Shown: positions 7,123 through 15,090, counted from the first letter of the stretch. The stretch: DNA of 20,797 nt from JAJFGI01 sp036397065 (GCA_036397065.1 DASWJP010000203.1:1-20797), one strand, 5' to 3'. The notes: generated from the letters alone by a model not told the origin. Translations and numbers: made by a program.

Positions 7123-7823
7123 CCGGGGCGGCCCAATTACCGCTGGATCTGGGCCATCGGCCGGCGCTCGGTCGTGAGGACTTCATGGTGGCGTCCTGCA
7201 ACGAGGTGGCGGTCGCCTGGATCGACCGCTGGCCGGACTGGCCCGGCGTGGCGCTGGCCCTGCATGGCCCGGCGGCGTGCGGCAAGACCCATCTGGCGCA
7301 TGTATGGCGTGCCCGCTCCGCGGCAATCGAGATTTCGCCGGACAGCCTGGCCGACACCGAACCGCGGGCGATCCTGGGTTCGGCCACGGCGTGCGCCTTG
7401 GAGGATGTGGAGGCGGCGCTGGCCGCCGGCCACCTGGCCGAGGAGCGCCTGCTGCATCTTTACAACCTGGTGGCCGAGGGGGGCGGACATATTCTGCTGA
7501 CCGGGCAAACGCCGCCGGCGCGCTGGCCGGTGAAGCTGGCCGATCTGCGCTCGCGCCTGCGGGCGGCGACTGCGGTGGCCATGGCGGCGCCGGACGATGC
7601 CTTGATTGAGGCGGTGCTGGTGAAGCTCTTCGCCGACCGGCAGTTGCGCGTGGATGCCGGTGTTGTACGTTTCCTGACGGCGCGCATGGAGCGCTCGTTC
7701 GCCGCCGCCCGCGCCATCGTGGCGGCCATGGACCGGGCTGCCCTGGCGGACCGTCGCGGGATTACGGTGCCTCTGGCCCGCCGGGTTCTGGCAGAGCAAT
7801 CGGCGGTTGCCGCCGGCACCTAA
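7119..7823 (+). CDS. hdaA: HdaA, DnaA-homologous regulator of replication initiation
   Basis: This 234-residue protein resembles the AAA+ part of DnaA without its DNA-binding domain IV. It begins with a clamp-binding motif, QLPLDL (residues 6-11), followed by Walker A GPAACGKTH (about 50-58). The Walker B/acidic region reads ALEDVEAA near 93-100. A sensor-I-like stretch HILLTGQTPP and a C-terminal lid region with RSFAAARAIVAAMDRAAL follow. HdaA/Hda bind the sliding clamp and stimulate ATP hydrolysis by DnaA, preventing re-initiation. The ATG overlaps the perM stop by 4 bases, the arrangement I recall for alphaproteobacteria. The open frame upstream of the ATG is a shadow of perM. Confidence 0.9.
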   Translation: MTGAAQLPLDLGHRPALGREDFMVASCNEVAVAWIDRWPDWPGVALALHGPAACGKTHLAHVWRARSAAIEISPDSLADTEPRAILGSATACALEDVEAALAAGHLAEERLLHLYNLVAEGGGHILLTGQTPPARWPVKLADLRSRLRAATAVAMAAPDDALIEAVLVKLFADRQLRVDAGVVRFLTARMERSFAAARAIVAAMDRAALADRRGITVPLARRVLAEQSAVAAGT

Positions 7824-7842
7824 AGACACGAAGGAGAAGGCT

Positions 7843-8622
7843 ATGGATCTGGGATTGCAGGGTAAGACGGCCCTGGTGTGCGCTGCCAGCAAGGGTTTGG
7901 GCCGCGCCTGCGCCGGCGCCCTGGCGCGCGAAGGGGTCGAGGTCACCATCGTCGCCCGCACGCCGGGACCGCTGGAGGCCACCGCCGCCGAGTTGCGCAC
8001 CACTTATGGGGTGACGGTGACGCCGGTGGCCGCCGATATCACCACCGCCAAGGGCCGGCAGGCTGCCCTGGCCGCCTGTCCGGCACCGGACATACTGGTC
8101 AACAACGCCGGTGGTCCGCCGCCGGGCGATTTCCGCGACTGGACCCGGGATGACTGGATCAAGGCGCTGGATGCCAACATGCTGACCCCGATCGAGCTGA
8201 TCAAGGCCACTGTTGACGGCATGATTGAGCGGCGTTTCGGGCGCATCGTCAACATCACCTCGGCTGCGGTGAAGGCACCGATCGAGATATTGGGTTTGTC
8301 GAACGGCGCCCGTGCCGGCTTGACCGGCTTCGTTGCCGGTCTGGCGCGCAAGACCGTGCGTCACAACGTCACCATCAACAATCTGCTGCCGGGGCCGTTC
8401 GAAACCGATCGCCTGAAGACCACCGTGGCAACCGTGGCGGAAAACGCCGGGCGGTCTTTCGAAGAGGTGTGGCGCGAGCGCATGCACGGCAATCCGGCCG
8501 GCCGTTTCGGTGACCCGTTGGAATTCGGCGATGCCTGCGCCTTCCTGTGCGGCCAACAGGCCGGCTTCATCACCGGCCAGAACCTCCTGCTCGACGGCGG
8601 CGCCTTTCCCGGCACGTTGTGA
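7843..8622 (+). CDS. SDR-family oxidoreductase-like protein lacking the catalytic Tyr and Lys
   Basis: This 259-residue protein has the short-chain dehydrogenase fold: a Rossmann start (KTALVCAASKGLGRA), NNAG at residues 87-90, catalytic-type Ser140 in NITSAA, and a C-terminal LLLDGGAFPG. The usual YxxxK pair, expected 13 and 17 residues after Ser140, is replaced by Ser153 and Arg157 (LSNGARAGL). The cofactor motif TGxxxGxG reads CAASKGLG. I recall a known 'BKR-like' SDR subgroup with this atypical motif, so it is not necessarily a dead enzyme, but ordinary SDR chemistry is doubtful. A strong AAGGAG (7831-7836) lies six bases before the ATG. It follows hdaA by 19 bases in the same direction and may be co-transcribed. 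Confidence 0.88.
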   Translation: MDLGLQGKTALVCAASKGLGRACAGALAREGVEVTIVARTPGPLEATAAELRTTYGVTVTPVAADITTAKGRQAALAACPAPDILVNNAGGPPPGDFRDWTRDDWIKALDANMLTPIELIKATVDGMIERRFGRIVNITSAAVKAPIEILGLSNGARAGLTGFVAGLARKTVRHNVTINNLLPGPFETDRLKTTVATVAENAGRSFEEVWRERMHGNPAGRFGDPLEFGDACAFLCGQQAGFITGQNLLLDGGAFPGTL

Positions 8623-8841
8623 TCTCTTAGGGCCGCGGTCACCAGCGCGAGAATCAGCCGTCTTCGTCCGATGACCCTGACGATGGTCCCGGCGTGTGCG
8701 ATCTCGCACCGGCGGTGTTTCATATATCTGTCACACTTCTGTAACGAGATTCCACCATGGTCCTGTGCTATTCGAACCTAGCGGCTTCAGGCTGCGCAAA
8801 AAAAAACGGGGAGAGGCCGGGGGTATCGGGCCTGATCGGCG
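8623..8841. other. 219-base intergenic region carrying the Pho box
   Basis: This is the longest gap in the window. Its first half is GC-rich and contains a short palindrome, GTGCGA-TC-TCGCAC, near 8696-8709, with no T-run, so it is not a clear terminator for the SDR gene. The second half has the Pho box, then an A-rich stretch (nine A residues near 8800) and a GGGGAGAGG purine stretch before the CYTH-CHAD start. No open frame here looks like a gene. Confidence 0.5.
8728..8745 (+). promoter_or_regulatory. Putative Pho box (PhoB binding site)
   Basis: The sequence is CTGTCAC-ACTT-CTGTAAC: two 7-base repeats with 4 bases between them, an 11-base period. The E. coli Pho box consensus is two CTGTCAT-like repeats with the same spacing, so the two units match at 6 and 5 of 7 positions respectively. 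It lies 97 bases before the CYTH-CHAD start and points the same way. It sits in an intergenic region next to polyphosphate genes, which known PhoB regulons often include. A -10 is not obvious: CATGGT lies at about the right distance, and TATTCG lies further on. The site is predicted, not proven. Confidence 0.65.
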
Positions 8842-10632
8842 ATGGGAGACGAGTACGAACTCAAGCTCGAACTGACGCCTGAGCAGGTCAGAAGCTTGCC
8901 GCGCAACCCGTTGGTGAAATCGCTATCACAGGGCCGCTCGGCCACCCAAAAACTCTATAGCACCTATTTCGATACCCCGACGAGATCCCTGGATGCGCAC
9001 GAAATGGCATTGCGCGTGCGGCGCATGGGGCGGCGGCGCATGCAGACCCTCAAAGTGCGCGCAAACGGGCCCAGCGGCCTTCAGCATTTCAAGGAGTTCG
9101 AGTGCGATATCGCGGGCGAACATCCGCAATTGTCGAACATCATGGAAAAAGGCCTGCGGGCGCTCATCGATAAAGAGAAACTGGCCGAAAGCGTTGCGCC
9201 GGTCTTTACCACCGATTTTACACGGCGCCGCTGGCGCCTGTCGTTGCAGGAGACGACGATCGAATTGGCGCTCGATCAAGGCGAGATCCGCTCCGGCGAT
9301 CGAACCTTGCCGATCTGCGAGGCTGAACTTGAACTGATTTCCGGCCGGCCGTCGCGAATCTTCGAACTCGCCCTATCATTGCAGGAAAGCATGCCGTTTC
9401 GTCTTGAGTCGCGAACCAAGGCGCGGCGCGGGTACGACTTAGCCGCCGACTTCGTGCCACAACCGGTTTATGGCGAACGTCCGGCTCTGGCCCGGAACAT
9501 CAGCTTGCGGAATGCGATTCTCAGCGTCGCTCGCACCTGCCGTGACCATTTCCGCGCCAATGAACCCGCGGTACTGAGCAGCACCGATCCCGAGGGCATT
9601 CATCAAATGCGCGTTGGCATTCGCCGTCTGCGCGCTTTGTTGCAGGCCGTGCGCCGTTTCTTGCCGCCTGCCCGGTACGAGCCGCTGGCTCGGGAACTGG
9701 GTTGGCTACAGCGCGAACTCGGGCCCGCCCGCGACTGGGATGTCTTCATCGCCGATTGCCTGGAGCCGCTGGCATCGCTTCAGCCCGAGGATGCCGGCCT
9801 GGCTCGTTTGCTTGCCGATGCCGGCGCCTTGCGCGCCACTGCCTATGAGGGCGCGCGGACGGCCTTGCGCAGTCCCCGCTACGCCCGCCTGGTGCTTCAG
9901 CTCAATCTCTCCCTGGCGCAAGATAACGTGCCGGGCAATCGTCCCCTGCTGGCGCTGCCGGGTATGGCGAAACCGTGGCTGGATACGGCGCGATCCGGTC
10001 CCGCCAAGGAGGCATCGGGCAAACGCCGCCGCAAACGAGCCCGGAGCGGTGACGATCAGCAGCCGTATGACGAGGCGCCTCTGTTCATGGATGCCGCGCC
10101 GGCCAAGGATGTCGTCCAACGGCAGGCGGGGAAGGCGTATACGCGAGTCGCGCCACTGAAAGAGCTGCGCGCGGACAGCATGCTGTCACGGCGGCACGCG
10201 GCAGATCCTGGCCTCGACGAACCGGCCAGAACCTTCGCCGAGCAGCTCTTTGCCGAACGCGGACGCAAGTTGAAAAAGTGTGCCCGCGGCCACGAGCAGC
10301 TTGACGAGGCGCAACTCCATAAATTGCGAATCGAAGCGAAGAAATTGCGCTACGCCATTGAATTTTTTGGCAATCTGTTCGAGGGCAAAGCTACAGGCAA
10401 GACCACCAAGGCGCTGTCCGCATTGCAGGATTCATTGGGCGGGCTGAACGACGCCGCCGTCGGCCACCGGCTGCTGCAAGAGTTGGTGCATGCGCACCCG
10501 GACTATGGTTCGGCGCCGGAAATCGCGCATGCCTTCGGCTTGGTGAATGGTTGGCAGGCGCATCGTCTGGCGGAGGGAAGGTCGAAATTCGGCCTCTGCT
10601 GGAAGCACTACGAAGACGTAGCGCTGAGCTAG
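8842..10632 (+). CDS. CYTH and CHAD domain protein, probable inorganic triphosphatase
   Basis: This 596-residue protein combines a CYTH domain (about residues 1-205) with a CHAD domain (about 225-595). The CYTH signature ExExK is EYELK at residues 4-8, and tunnel-type charged residues follow (LRVRRMG, KEFECD, EAELELISG, RTKARRGYDL). CYTH-CHAD proteins such as YgiF hydrolyse inorganic triphosphate, and CHAD domains bind polyphosphate through conserved His and Arg residues. Here the CHAD motifs are HQMRVGIRRLR (254-264) and LHKLRIEAKKLRY (492-504). Between them, at about 380-450, is an unusual insertion with the very basic run GKRRRKRARSG. The ATG directly precedes GDEYELK, the expected N-terminus. 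It runs towards the SixA-like gene, 25 bases away. The Pho box upstream suggests phosphate control. Confidence 0.9.
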   Translation: MGDEYELKLELTPEQVRSLPRNPLVKSLSQGRSATQKLYSTYFDTPTRSLDAHEMALRVRRMGRRRMQTLKVRANGPSGLQHFKEFECDIAGEHPQLSNIMEKGLRALIDKEKLAESVAPVFTTDFTRRRWRLSLQETTIELALDQGEIRSGDRTLPICEAELELISGRPSRIFELALSLQESMPFRLESRTKARRGYDLAADFVPQPVYGERPALARNISLRNAILSVARTCRDHFRANEPAVLSSTDPEGIHQMRVGIRRLRALLQAVRRFLPPARYEPLARELGWLQRELGPARDWDVFIADCLEPLASLQPEDAGLARLLADAGALRATAYEGARTALRSPRYARLVLQLNLSLAQDNVPGNRPLLALPGMAKPWLDTARSGPAKEASGKRRRKRARSGDDQQPYDEAPLFMDAAPAKDVVQRQAGKAYTRVAPLKELRADSMLSRRHAADPGLDEPARTFAEQLFAERGRKLKKCARGHEQLDEAQLHKLRIEAKKLRYAIEFFGNLFEGKATGKTTKALSALQDSLGGLNDAAVGHRLLQELVHAHPDYGSAPEIAHAFGLVNGWQAHRLAEGRSKFGLCWKHYEDVALS

Positions 10633-10657
10633 GTGCCGATGCCGTCGGAATACATGC

Positions 10658-11176
10658 CTATTCGAGGTCGCGGGGCCGCAGAAAACGGACGAGTTGCCCG
10701 CCTCCGGACTTCACCTCGGACCAGTCGTCCACGGGGAATCGAAACTCGGCCAGGGCGCCGGTGGGGTAGTTCTCTTGCAGCGAAGCCACTGCCCGACGAT
10801 CGGACCCCGAGCCTGCAAGGACGCGGGAGAGAGTGTGCAGGCCCGGGTTATGGGCTAGGACGAGTGCCGAAGGGACGGAGTGTGGCAACCGGTGAAGGAT
10901 CGAGAGAATGCGGCTGGGAGAGGCCAGATACAGGCTGCGCATGGTCTTGACCGGGATTGACACACGTAGTTCCGGCGAAAGGAGGGACCAGGTCTCGACG
11001 GCGCGTTGGGCGAATGAACACAAGACCATTGCCGGTGCGATGTCGGCCTTGCGCATGGCGGCGCCTATCATGGGCGCGGCACGCTTTCCGCGGGCGTTCA
11101 GGGGCCGTTCGGCGTCTGGCAAGCCGGTGACGGTCGAGTCCGATTTGGCATGTCGAAGCAGGTAGAGGACCTTCAC
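10658..11176 (-). CDS. SixA-like histidine phosphatase family protein
   Basis: This 172-residue protein belongs to the two-His (RHG) phosphatase superfamily. The phospho-acceptor motif is LRHAKS (Arg8, His9), followed by Arg58 in AQRAVET and the second catalytic His109 in LAHNPG. This short form resembles SixA, which removes phosphate from histidine phosphotransfer domains in E. coli. The start is GTG at 11174-11176, giving the expected VLYLLRHAKS beginning. It lies on the reverse strand, convergent with CYTH-CHAD and divergent from ppk. The substrate is unknown; its placement between polyphosphate genes suggests, but does not show, a link to phosphate metabolism or signalling. Confidence 0.9.
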   Translation of the reverse strand: MKVLYLLRHAKSDSTVTGLPDAERPLNARGKRAAPMIGAAMRKADIAPAMVLCSFAQRAVETWSLLSPELRVSIPVKTMRSLYLASPSRILSILHRLPHSVPSALVLAHNPGLHTLSRVLAGSGSDRRAVASLQENYPTGALAEFRFPVDDWSEVKSGGGQLVRFLRPRDLE

Positions 11177-11349
11177 GGCGTCGCCGGTTCCCTATGTGTC
11201 TTGCAAGCCGTCCAGCAGACCACATTTTAGAGCCGTGGGCGAGGTGAAGAATTTCGTAACAATAGGTTGTTAACTTTCGCGTAAGACGCCAATCTGGCCG
11301 GGAATACAACCTTTCCGGCCGTAGTATGGGCGCATTTGGATTGGATCGT
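11177..11349. promoter_or_regulatory. Divergent promoter region between the sixA-like gene and ppk
   Basis: This gap of about 170 bases should carry promoters for both genes. An AT-rich core around 11251-11284 includes TTAA at 11270-11273 and GTAA at 11281-11284, spaced by 7 bases. That is seven of eight positions of the CtrA consensus TTAA-N7-TTAA. The repeats GTAAC/TTAAC here do not have Pho box spacing. TAGTAT at 11322-11327 is a possible -10 for ppk, without a matching -35. Confidence 0.35.
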
Positions 11350-13548
11350 ATGAACGAGACGACACCGGCAAGCGTGACGCCGTTGCGCACCGAGCGCGAT
11401 GCTCAGCGAACCGAGGCGCCGGCCGCGGGGCCGGCGGCGGTGACGGCAGAACCGGCGCGGTATTTCAACCGCGAACTCTCCTGGTTGAAGTTCAACGAGC
11501 GCGTTCTCGACGAGGCCACGAACACCAAGCATCCCTTGCTTGAGCGTCTGCGCTTTTTGACCATTTCCTTCAGTAATCTGGACGAGTTCTACATGGTTCG
11601 AGTCGCTGGCCTGAAGGGGCAGGTGACTGCCGGCGTGAAATCGCTATCGCCCGATGGTCTCACGCCCGATCAGCAGTTGGCTGCGATCAACGCGGCCGCG
11701 ACCCAACTCCTCGACCGGCAGCAGCAGATCTGGCGGCAACTGCGCCAGGAGCTGCGCCAGGCGGGTATCAGTGTCTTGAGCCGCGACGAAATGACGGACG
11801 TGGAACGGGTGTGGCTGGATGGCTATTTCGTCGATCAAATCTTTCCCGTTCTGACTCCGATCGCGATTTCTCCGGCGCATCCGTTCCCGTTCATCCCGAG
11901 CAGTGGCTTCTCCATGGTCCTGGAGCTGTATAGCCCGGAGCAGGGCGAACATCTCAATGGCTTGATTCCGCTGCCGTCACAGATCGAGCGCTTCATCCGC
12001 CTGCCCGGGCCCGAGATCCGCTTCATCCGCTTGGAGCAGGTGGTGCAGATCTACCTGGATACGTTGTTCCCTGGCGCCGAGGTAACCGGGCTTGGCTTCT
12101 TCCGGGTGCTGCGCGACAGCGATATCGAGATCGAGGAAGAGGCCGAGGATCTGGTGCGGGTGTTCGAGACGGCGTTGAAGCGCCGCCGCCGCGGCAACGT
12201 CATCCGCCTGACCATGGATGCCGACATGCCGGAGCGTCTGCGCAGCTTCGTCAAGGATGAGTTGGGGGTCGCCCCGGATGACGTGTTTGTCCTCGATGGT
12301 TTGCTCGGCCTGTCGGACACCGCGCAGATCATCGTCGATGATCGGTCGGATTTGATGTTTCCCGCTTACAATGCGCGCTTCCCCGAACGTATTCGCGATT
12401 TCGACGGCGATTGTTTCGCCGCTATCCGGACCAAGGACATCATTGTCCACCACCCATTCGAGAGCTTCGATGCGGTGGTTCAGTTCATTCGCCAGGCGTC
12501 GGCCGATCCGTCGGTGGTGGCAATCAAGCAAACACTCTATCGGACCTCCAATGATTCTCCGGTTGTCAAAGCCCTGATCGAGGCGGCCGAGGCGGGCAAG
12601 TCGGTCACCGCCCTGGTCGAGCTCAAGGCCCGTTTCGACGAGGCGCAGAATATTCTCTGGGCGCGCAACATGGAGCGGGCCGGCGTGCACGTGGTGTACG
12701 GCTTCCTCAAGCTGAAGACACATGCCAAGATTTCGCTGGTGATCCGCCGGGAAGGCAAAGCCTTGCGCTCGTATGTGCACTATGGCACCGGCAACTATCA
12801 TCCGATCACGGCGCGGGTGTACACGGACCTGTCGTTCTTCACCTGCGGTCCGGCGTATTGCCGCGATGCCGCCCGCCTGTTCAATTACATGACCGGTTAT
12901 GCCAAGCCCAAGCCCATGGAGAAAATCGCCTACGCGCCATTGACCCTGCGTTCGACGCTGTTGGAGTTGATCCAGGCGGAGATCGCCCACGCCGAGGCCG
13001 GCCGGCCGGCGGCGATCTGGGTCAAGCTGAATGCGCTGGTCGATGCCGAAATCATCGACACCCTGTACCGGGCATCGCGGGCCGGGGTGGCCATCGATCT
13101 GGTGGTTCGCGGCATCTGTTGCCTGCGTCCGGGTGTGCCGGGCTTGTCGGAGAACATTCGGGTTAAAAGCATCGTCGGCCGCTTTCTGGAGCATGGCCGT
13201 ATTGTCTGTTTCGGCGCCGGGCACGGGCTGCCCTCGACCAAGGCCAAGGTCTTCATCTCCTCGGCCGACTGGATGCCGCGCAACCTGGACCGCCGCGTCG
13301 AGGCCCTGGTGCCGATCGAAAACCCGACGGTGCACCAGCAGGTGCTGGAGCAAATCATGATCGCTTGCCTGAACGATCAGGCGCAAAGCTGGGTGCTCGA
13401 CGGGGATGGCGAGTACCGGCGTATCGAAGCCGGCCCGGAGGCATTCAGCGCGCACACCTATTTCATGACCAACCCAAGCCTCTCCGGCCGTGGCAGTGCC
13501 TTGGAGAAGGCCAAGAAGGCGCCCAGACTGGTGCTGAAGAAAGTCTAA
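11350..13548 (+). CDS. ppk: Polyphosphate kinase 1
   Basis: This 732-residue enzyme makes polyphosphate from ATP, reversibly. The N-terminal PPK domain begins YFNRELSWLKFNERVL, and the conserved SFSNLDEFYMVRVAGL follows. The autophosphorylated His is in KTHAKISLV (His458 here) and the second conserved His is in LEHGRIVCF (His615). The distance between them, 157 residues, equals that between His435 and His592 of E. coli Ppk. The length is near the family norm. Two ATGs are possible, at 11326 and 11350; neither has a strong ribosome site. I prefer 11350 (MNETTP), preceded by a weak GGAT. ppx begins five bases after its TAA, so the pair is surely an operon. Confidence 0.96.
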   Translation: MNETTPASVTPLRTERDAQRTEAPAAGPAAVTAEPARYFNRELSWLKFNERVLDEATNTKHPLLERLRFLTISFSNLDEFYMVRVAGLKGQVTAGVKSLSPDGLTPDQQLAAINAAATQLLDRQQQIWRQLRQELRQAGISVLSRDEMTDVERVWLDGYFVDQIFPVLTPIAISPAHPFPFIPSSGFSMVLELYSPEQGEHLNGLIPLPSQIERFIRLPGPEIRFIRLEQVVQIYLDTLFPGAEVTGLGFFRVLRDSDIEIEEEAEDLVRVFETALKRRRRGNVIRLTMDADMPERLRSFVKDELGVAPDDVFVLDGLLGLSDTAQIIVDDRSDLMFPAYNARFPERIRDFDGDCFAAIRTKDIIVHHPFESFDAVVQFIRQASADPSVVAIKQTLYRTSNDSPVVKALIEAAEAGKSVTALVELKARFDEAQNILWARNMERAGVHVVYGFLKLKTHAKISLVIRREGKALRSYVHYGTGNYHPITARVYTDLSFFTCGPAYCRDAARLFNYMTGYAKPKPMEKIAYAPLTLRSTLLELIQAEIAHAEAGRPAAIWVKLNALVDAEIIDTLYRASRAGVAIDLVVRGICCLRPGVPGLSENIRVKSIVGRFLEHGRIVCFGAGHGLPSTKAKVFISSADWMPRNLDRRVEALVPIENPTVHQQVLEQIMIACLNDQAQSWVLDGDGEYRRIEAGPEAFSAHTYFMTNPSLSGRGSALEKAKKAPRLVLKKV

Positions 13549-13553
13549 ACTCG

Positions 13554-15080
13554 ATGGCGGGATTACGCGCCCCGGTGCCCGGCACCGACCCTGCGGTGAC
13601 CGGTCCGGTGGCGGTGATCGACGTGGGTTCCAATTCGATCCGCTTGGTGGTCTTCAGCGGCCTCAACCGCAGTGCCACCACCATGTTCAACGAGAAAGTT
13701 CTGTGCGGCCTGGGCCGCGGCCTGGCCGGCAGCGGCAACTTGCACCCGCAGGGCGTGGCCATGGCGCGGCAGAATCTGCTGCGCTTTACCCGCCTGGCCA
13801 AGGCCATGGGCGCCCGTCGCATCGATATGCTGGCGACCGCGGCGGTGCGCGAGGCGGCGGATGGGTCCTCCTTTGTCGCCGAGATCGAAGAGATGTGCGG
13901 CCAAACGGTATGCGTGCTCGACGGTGCCGAGGAGGCGCGGCTGTCCGCGCTGGGCTTGCTCTCCGGCTTTCCGGTGGCACGCGGCGTCATGGGGGATCTC
14001 GGCGGCGGCAGCCTGGAACTGGTCGAACTGGCGGATGGCGCTCCCGGCCGCTCCACGACCCTGCGCTTGGGTCCGTTCGCGCTGATGGAACGCTTCGCCG
14101 GCGATTCGGGCGCCATGCGCGCGGAAATCGATGCGCAACTTTCTGCCTCGGGCTGGGGCGCAGACGGCGGATCTTTGGCGCCCGTGGACACATTCTATCC
14201 GATCGGTGGCGCTTGGCGTTCTTTGGCCCGCATTCACATGCAGCAGAGCGGCTATCCCTTGCACGTAGTGCATGGCTATCCCATGCGCCCGGCCCAGGTC
14301 GACGATCTCGGCCGGGTGATCAGCCATCTGGGACGGCGCTCTCTGGCACGCATCGAGGGCGTCACCAAGTCGCGATTGGAAACTCTGCCGGTTGCCGCCG
14401 AAGTGTTGCGCCGGGTCCTGCGCGCCCTGCGCTGCCGCAACGTGGTCTTTTCCGCATTGGGACTGCGCGAGGGCCATCACTTCGATTTGTTGAGTGCAAC
14501 CGAGCAGGCGCGCGATCCACTGCTGGAGGTTGCCACCGACATCGCCAGCCGCACCGCCCGCTTCGACATGCTGGGCGAGGATTTACTGGCCTGGACCGAT
14601 TGCCTTTTCACGGACGAGAGTGCGGACGAGCAGCGCCTGCGATTGGCGGCATGCCTCTTGTCCGACGTGGCTTGGCGCGAACACCCGGACTACCGGCCGA
14701 TTCAAGCGCTCATGCAAATTCTGCACTTTCCCTTCAGCGGCACCGGGCATAGCGAGCGCGTCTTTCTCGCCACGGCGGTCCATACCCGGTATGGCGGTGC
14801 GGCGGAAGGGGGCGATGTCGCCCCCTATCTTGCTCTGCTAAAGCCCGAGACGGCGCGTCAGGCGCGCATCCTCGGCTTGGCGCTGCGGTTGGCCTATCGG
14901 GTCTCGGGCGCCACAGGCACCGTGCTCAGGCGCAGTGCCTTGGCCTATGATGTGGCCGCCAAAACCTTGCGCCTGCGATTGCCGGACGATGGCTCGGCAC
15001 CGGGGGGCGAAGCGGTGCTGCGCCGCTTCGATGCCCTGGCCCAAGCCTTGGGTGTCGAGCGCGCGTTGATGGAGGGGTAG
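13554..15080 (+). CDS. ppx: Exopolyphosphatase (Ppx/GppA family)
   Basis: This 508-residue enzyme releases phosphate from the ends of polyphosphate, or removes the 5' gamma phosphate from pppGpp. The N-terminal actin-like ATPase fold shows the signature VIDVGSNSIRLVVF (about residues 21-34), the acidic motif DGAEEARL (about 123-130; catalytic Glu expected here) and the second phosphate loop MGDLGGGSLEL (about 146-156). A C-terminal HD-like helical region follows (from about 320). The start ATG lies five bases after the ppk stop; the frame runs open further upstream inside ppk but without family sequence. Pairing ppk with ppx in one operon is common. It ends 10 bases from the convergent M23 gene. 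Confidence 0.93.
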   Translation: MAGLRAPVPGTDPAVTGPVAVIDVGSNSIRLVVFSGLNRSATTMFNEKVLCGLGRGLAGSGNLHPQGVAMARQNLLRFTRLAKAMGARRIDMLATAAVREAADGSSFVAEIEEMCGQTVCVLDGAEEARLSALGLLSGFPVARGVMGDLGGGSLELVELADGAPGRSTTLRLGPFALMERFAGDSGAMRAEIDAQLSASGWGADGGSLAPVDTFYPIGGAWRSLARIHMQQSGYPLHVVHGYPMRPAQVDDLGRVISHLGRRSLARIEGVTKSRLETLPVAAEVLRRVLRALRCRNVVFSALGLREGHHFDLLSATEQARDPLLEVATDIASRTARFDMLGEDLLAWTDCLFTDESADEQRLRLAACLLSDVAWREHPDYRPIQALMQILHFPFSGTGHSERVFLATAVHTRYGGAAEGGDVAPYLALLKPETARQARILGLALRLAYRVSGATGTVLRRSALAYDVAAKTLRLRLPDDGSAPGGEAVLRRFDALAQALGVERALMEG

Positions 15081-15090
15081 GCGCCGCTGC

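Noticed and set aside
11254..11285. GTAAC/TTAAC/GTAAG repeats near ppk as a second Pho box
   Set aside because: The units are 14 and 11 bases apart, lack CTGT and do not fit the 7-4-7 pattern.
11977..13455. Reverse-strand open frame of about 492 codons inside ppk
   Set aside because: It is the antisense shadow of a highly conserved gene, rich in His, Gln and Arg, with no motif.
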